Shown here: positions 63,157-64,000 of the stretch, piece by piece
How positions within the stretch are numbered: position 1 is the first letter of the stretch
Layout of the letters: each line of letters starts with the position of its first letter
Origin: Allobogoriella alba
GTDB lineage: Bacteria > Actinomycetota > Actinomycetes > Actinomycetales > Actinomycetaceae
DNA: 64,000 nt
Direction of reading: 5' to 3'
Assembly: GCF_042665525.1 (NCBI RefSeq)
Contig: NZ_JBHTCQ010000001.1
Location: 62,001-126,000 of the forward strand
Notes under the pieces: model-generated
Told to the model about the DNA's origin: nothing
Database searches by the model: none
Seen by the model: the letters and a program-made list of their open reading frames with translations, nothing else
Program-made: the position numbers and the translations under genes

Positions 63157-64000
63157 GTGACCCCGGACGCGCGGCAGGCGGACGCCGTGGTGGTCGGCGC
63201 GGGCATGGCGGGCCTGTCCGCCGCCCACGCGCTGGTGAGCCACGGCGTGCGGCCCGTGGTGCTCGAGGCGTCCGGCGACGTGGGCGGCCTGGTGGTCGGC
63301 GACGTGGTCGGCGGTCACGAGATCGACCTCGGGGCCGAGGCGTTCGCACTGCGCCGCCCGGACGTGCGCGAGCTTGCCGAGTCGCTCGGGCTGCCGGTCG
63401 AGACGCCCGCGGGGCGCTCGTGGGTCTACACGGCGGACGCCACGTTCCCGATCCCGGCCGAGTCCGTCCTCGGCATCCCCGCAGACCCGGCCGACCCGGA
63501 GGTGGTGGCGGCACTCGGGCCCGACGGGGCTTCCGCGGCCGCACAGGATCTCCGGCTCGGGGCGGACGTGGGGGCCGGCAGCGAGGACCTGGCGGACCTG
63601 GTCCGGCGGCGCATGGGCGAGGCGGTCCTGGACCGGCTGGTGCGGCCCGTGGCGGGCGGTATCCACTCCGCCGACCCGGCCGACCTCGCCGTCGACTCCG
63701 TGATCCCCGGGCTGCGGGACGGGCTGGCCCGTCACGGCTCCCTCTCGGCGGCGGTCCGGGCGCTGCGCGCCGCGGCCCCGGCGGGACCGACGGTGGCCAC
63801 GACGACCGGCGGCCTGTTCCGCCTGCCGCGCGCCCTGGCCGCGGCCGTCCGGGCCGGCGGGGGCAGGATCCGCACGCGCGCCGCGGCCGCCCGGATCGTG
63901 CCCGGACGGGGCTGGGAGGTCGAGGTTCGCGCCGGTGACGGCGGGCCCGCCCGGATCGCCACCTCCCGCCTCATCGTCGCCACCGACGGCGCAACCGCGC
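63157..64000 (+). CDS. hemY: Coproporphyrinogen/protoporphyrinogen oxidase, partial
   Basis: The first 281 residues of an FAD-dependent HemY-type oxidase (CgoX in organisms with HemQ), cut by the window end. The N-terminal Rossmann motif VVVGAGMAGLSAAHALVSHG and LEASGDVGGLV are followed by the substrate region HEIDLGAEAFALRRPDV and VLDRLVRPVAGGIHSADPADLAVDSVIPGL. With HemQ present, oxidation of coproporphyrinogen III is expected. GTG start, in one operon with hemE. Confidence 0.92.
   Translation, partial: MTPDARQADAVVVGAGMAGLSAAHALVSHGVRPVVLEASGDVGGLVVGDVVGGHEIDLGAEAFALRRPDVRELAESLGLPVETPAGRSWVYTADATFPIPAESVLGIPADPADPEVVAALGPDGASAAAQDLRLGADVGAGSEDLADLVRRRMGEAVLDRLVRPVAGGIHSADPADLAVDSVIPGLRDGLARHGSLSAAVRALRAAAPAGPTVATTTGGLFRLPRALAAAVRAGGGRIRTRAAAARIVPGRGWEVEVRAGDGGPARIATSRLIVATDGATA

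Overview
The window is about 64 kb of very GC-rich DNA from a chromosome of an actinomycete. I would place it in the Micrococcales, near Georgenia, Cellulomonas or Bogoriellaceae-type genera. The reasons are the codon use, the many genes that start with -10 box, 6 nt, start codon (leaderless mRNAs), the coproporphyrin-type heme genes (hemQ next to hemH), an actinobacterial dCTP deaminase, a CtaG-CopD fusion, DUF4235/DUF1918/DUF2993 proteins and a SARP regulator with NB-ARC and TPR parts. The genus is an inference. There is no rRNA gene, no insertion sequence and no CRISPR array.

Layout. 0-2.3 kb: the start of a phosphonate/phosphate-ester ABC importer (phnD and partial phnC) and a GntR/UTRA regulator. 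2.4-9.3 kb: a DUF4235 protein and a complete Mrp/Mnh cation/proton antiporter operon (fused A-B, then C, D, E, F, G), with overlapping cistrons. 9.5-11.2 kb: dcd with an uncharacterised partner, then tRNA-Gly(CCC). 11.4-12.5 kb: a toxin-antitoxin-like HTH/PIN pair with its own promoter and operator. 12.7-20 kb: an M50-type membrane protease, a lipoprotein, pirin, an ATP-grasp/alpha-E fusion coupled to a transglutaminase, an F420-type oxidoreductase and a NUDIX hydrolase. 20.2-21.1 kb: a lower-GC two-gene unit for a secreted four-cysteine protein and a small membrane protein, behind two perfect DNA dyads.

21.3-36.9 kb is the most unusual part. It holds four membrane proteins with an N-terminal variant-leucine-rich-repeat domain or its relatives, Q/G/P/Y-rich linkers, and (in three of them) a four-cysteine 'YGDDP' module. 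Beside them is a MoxR-DUF58-VWA-VWA-TPR cluster. Four of the promoters here carry the same dyad GGGNAGNNCTNCCC, usually 22-23 bp upstream of the -10 box, and a fifth copy lies before moxR. This suggests one regulon controlling a cell-envelope system. CtaG/CopD, an LmeA-like protein and a cell-wall amidase lie in or next to this stretch.

37.7-41.6 kb: an S9 peptidase, then a 42-residue secreted peptide gene that was easy to miss. It is divergent from a TrmB/LuxR-like regulator, with three copies of a CCAGGTYG site between them, which makes a candidate peptide-signal/regulator pair. 41.7-45.2 kb: a type III polyketide cluster (UbiA, type III PKS, ICMT-like methyltransferase, FAD oxidoreductase), probably for a phenolic lipid or quinone. 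45.3-48.9 kb: a LysE exporter and a SARP regulator whose own promoter has three direct repeats in 11-bp register. 48.9-52.5 kb: the branched-chain 2-oxoacid dehydrogenase operon. 52.8-58.7 kb: an aminotransferase, small membrane and DUF1918 proteins, a WXG100-like/alpha-beta hydrolase pair, a PrmC-like methyltransferase and a fructosamine-kinase-like protein. 58.7-64 kb: heme genes hemQ, hemH and hemA divergent from hemE and a partial hemY/cgoX.

Starts were moved inward from the longest open frame wherever a promoter, ribosome site, coupling overlap or family alignment decided the question. All operator and promoter calls come from reading the sequence and are untested.
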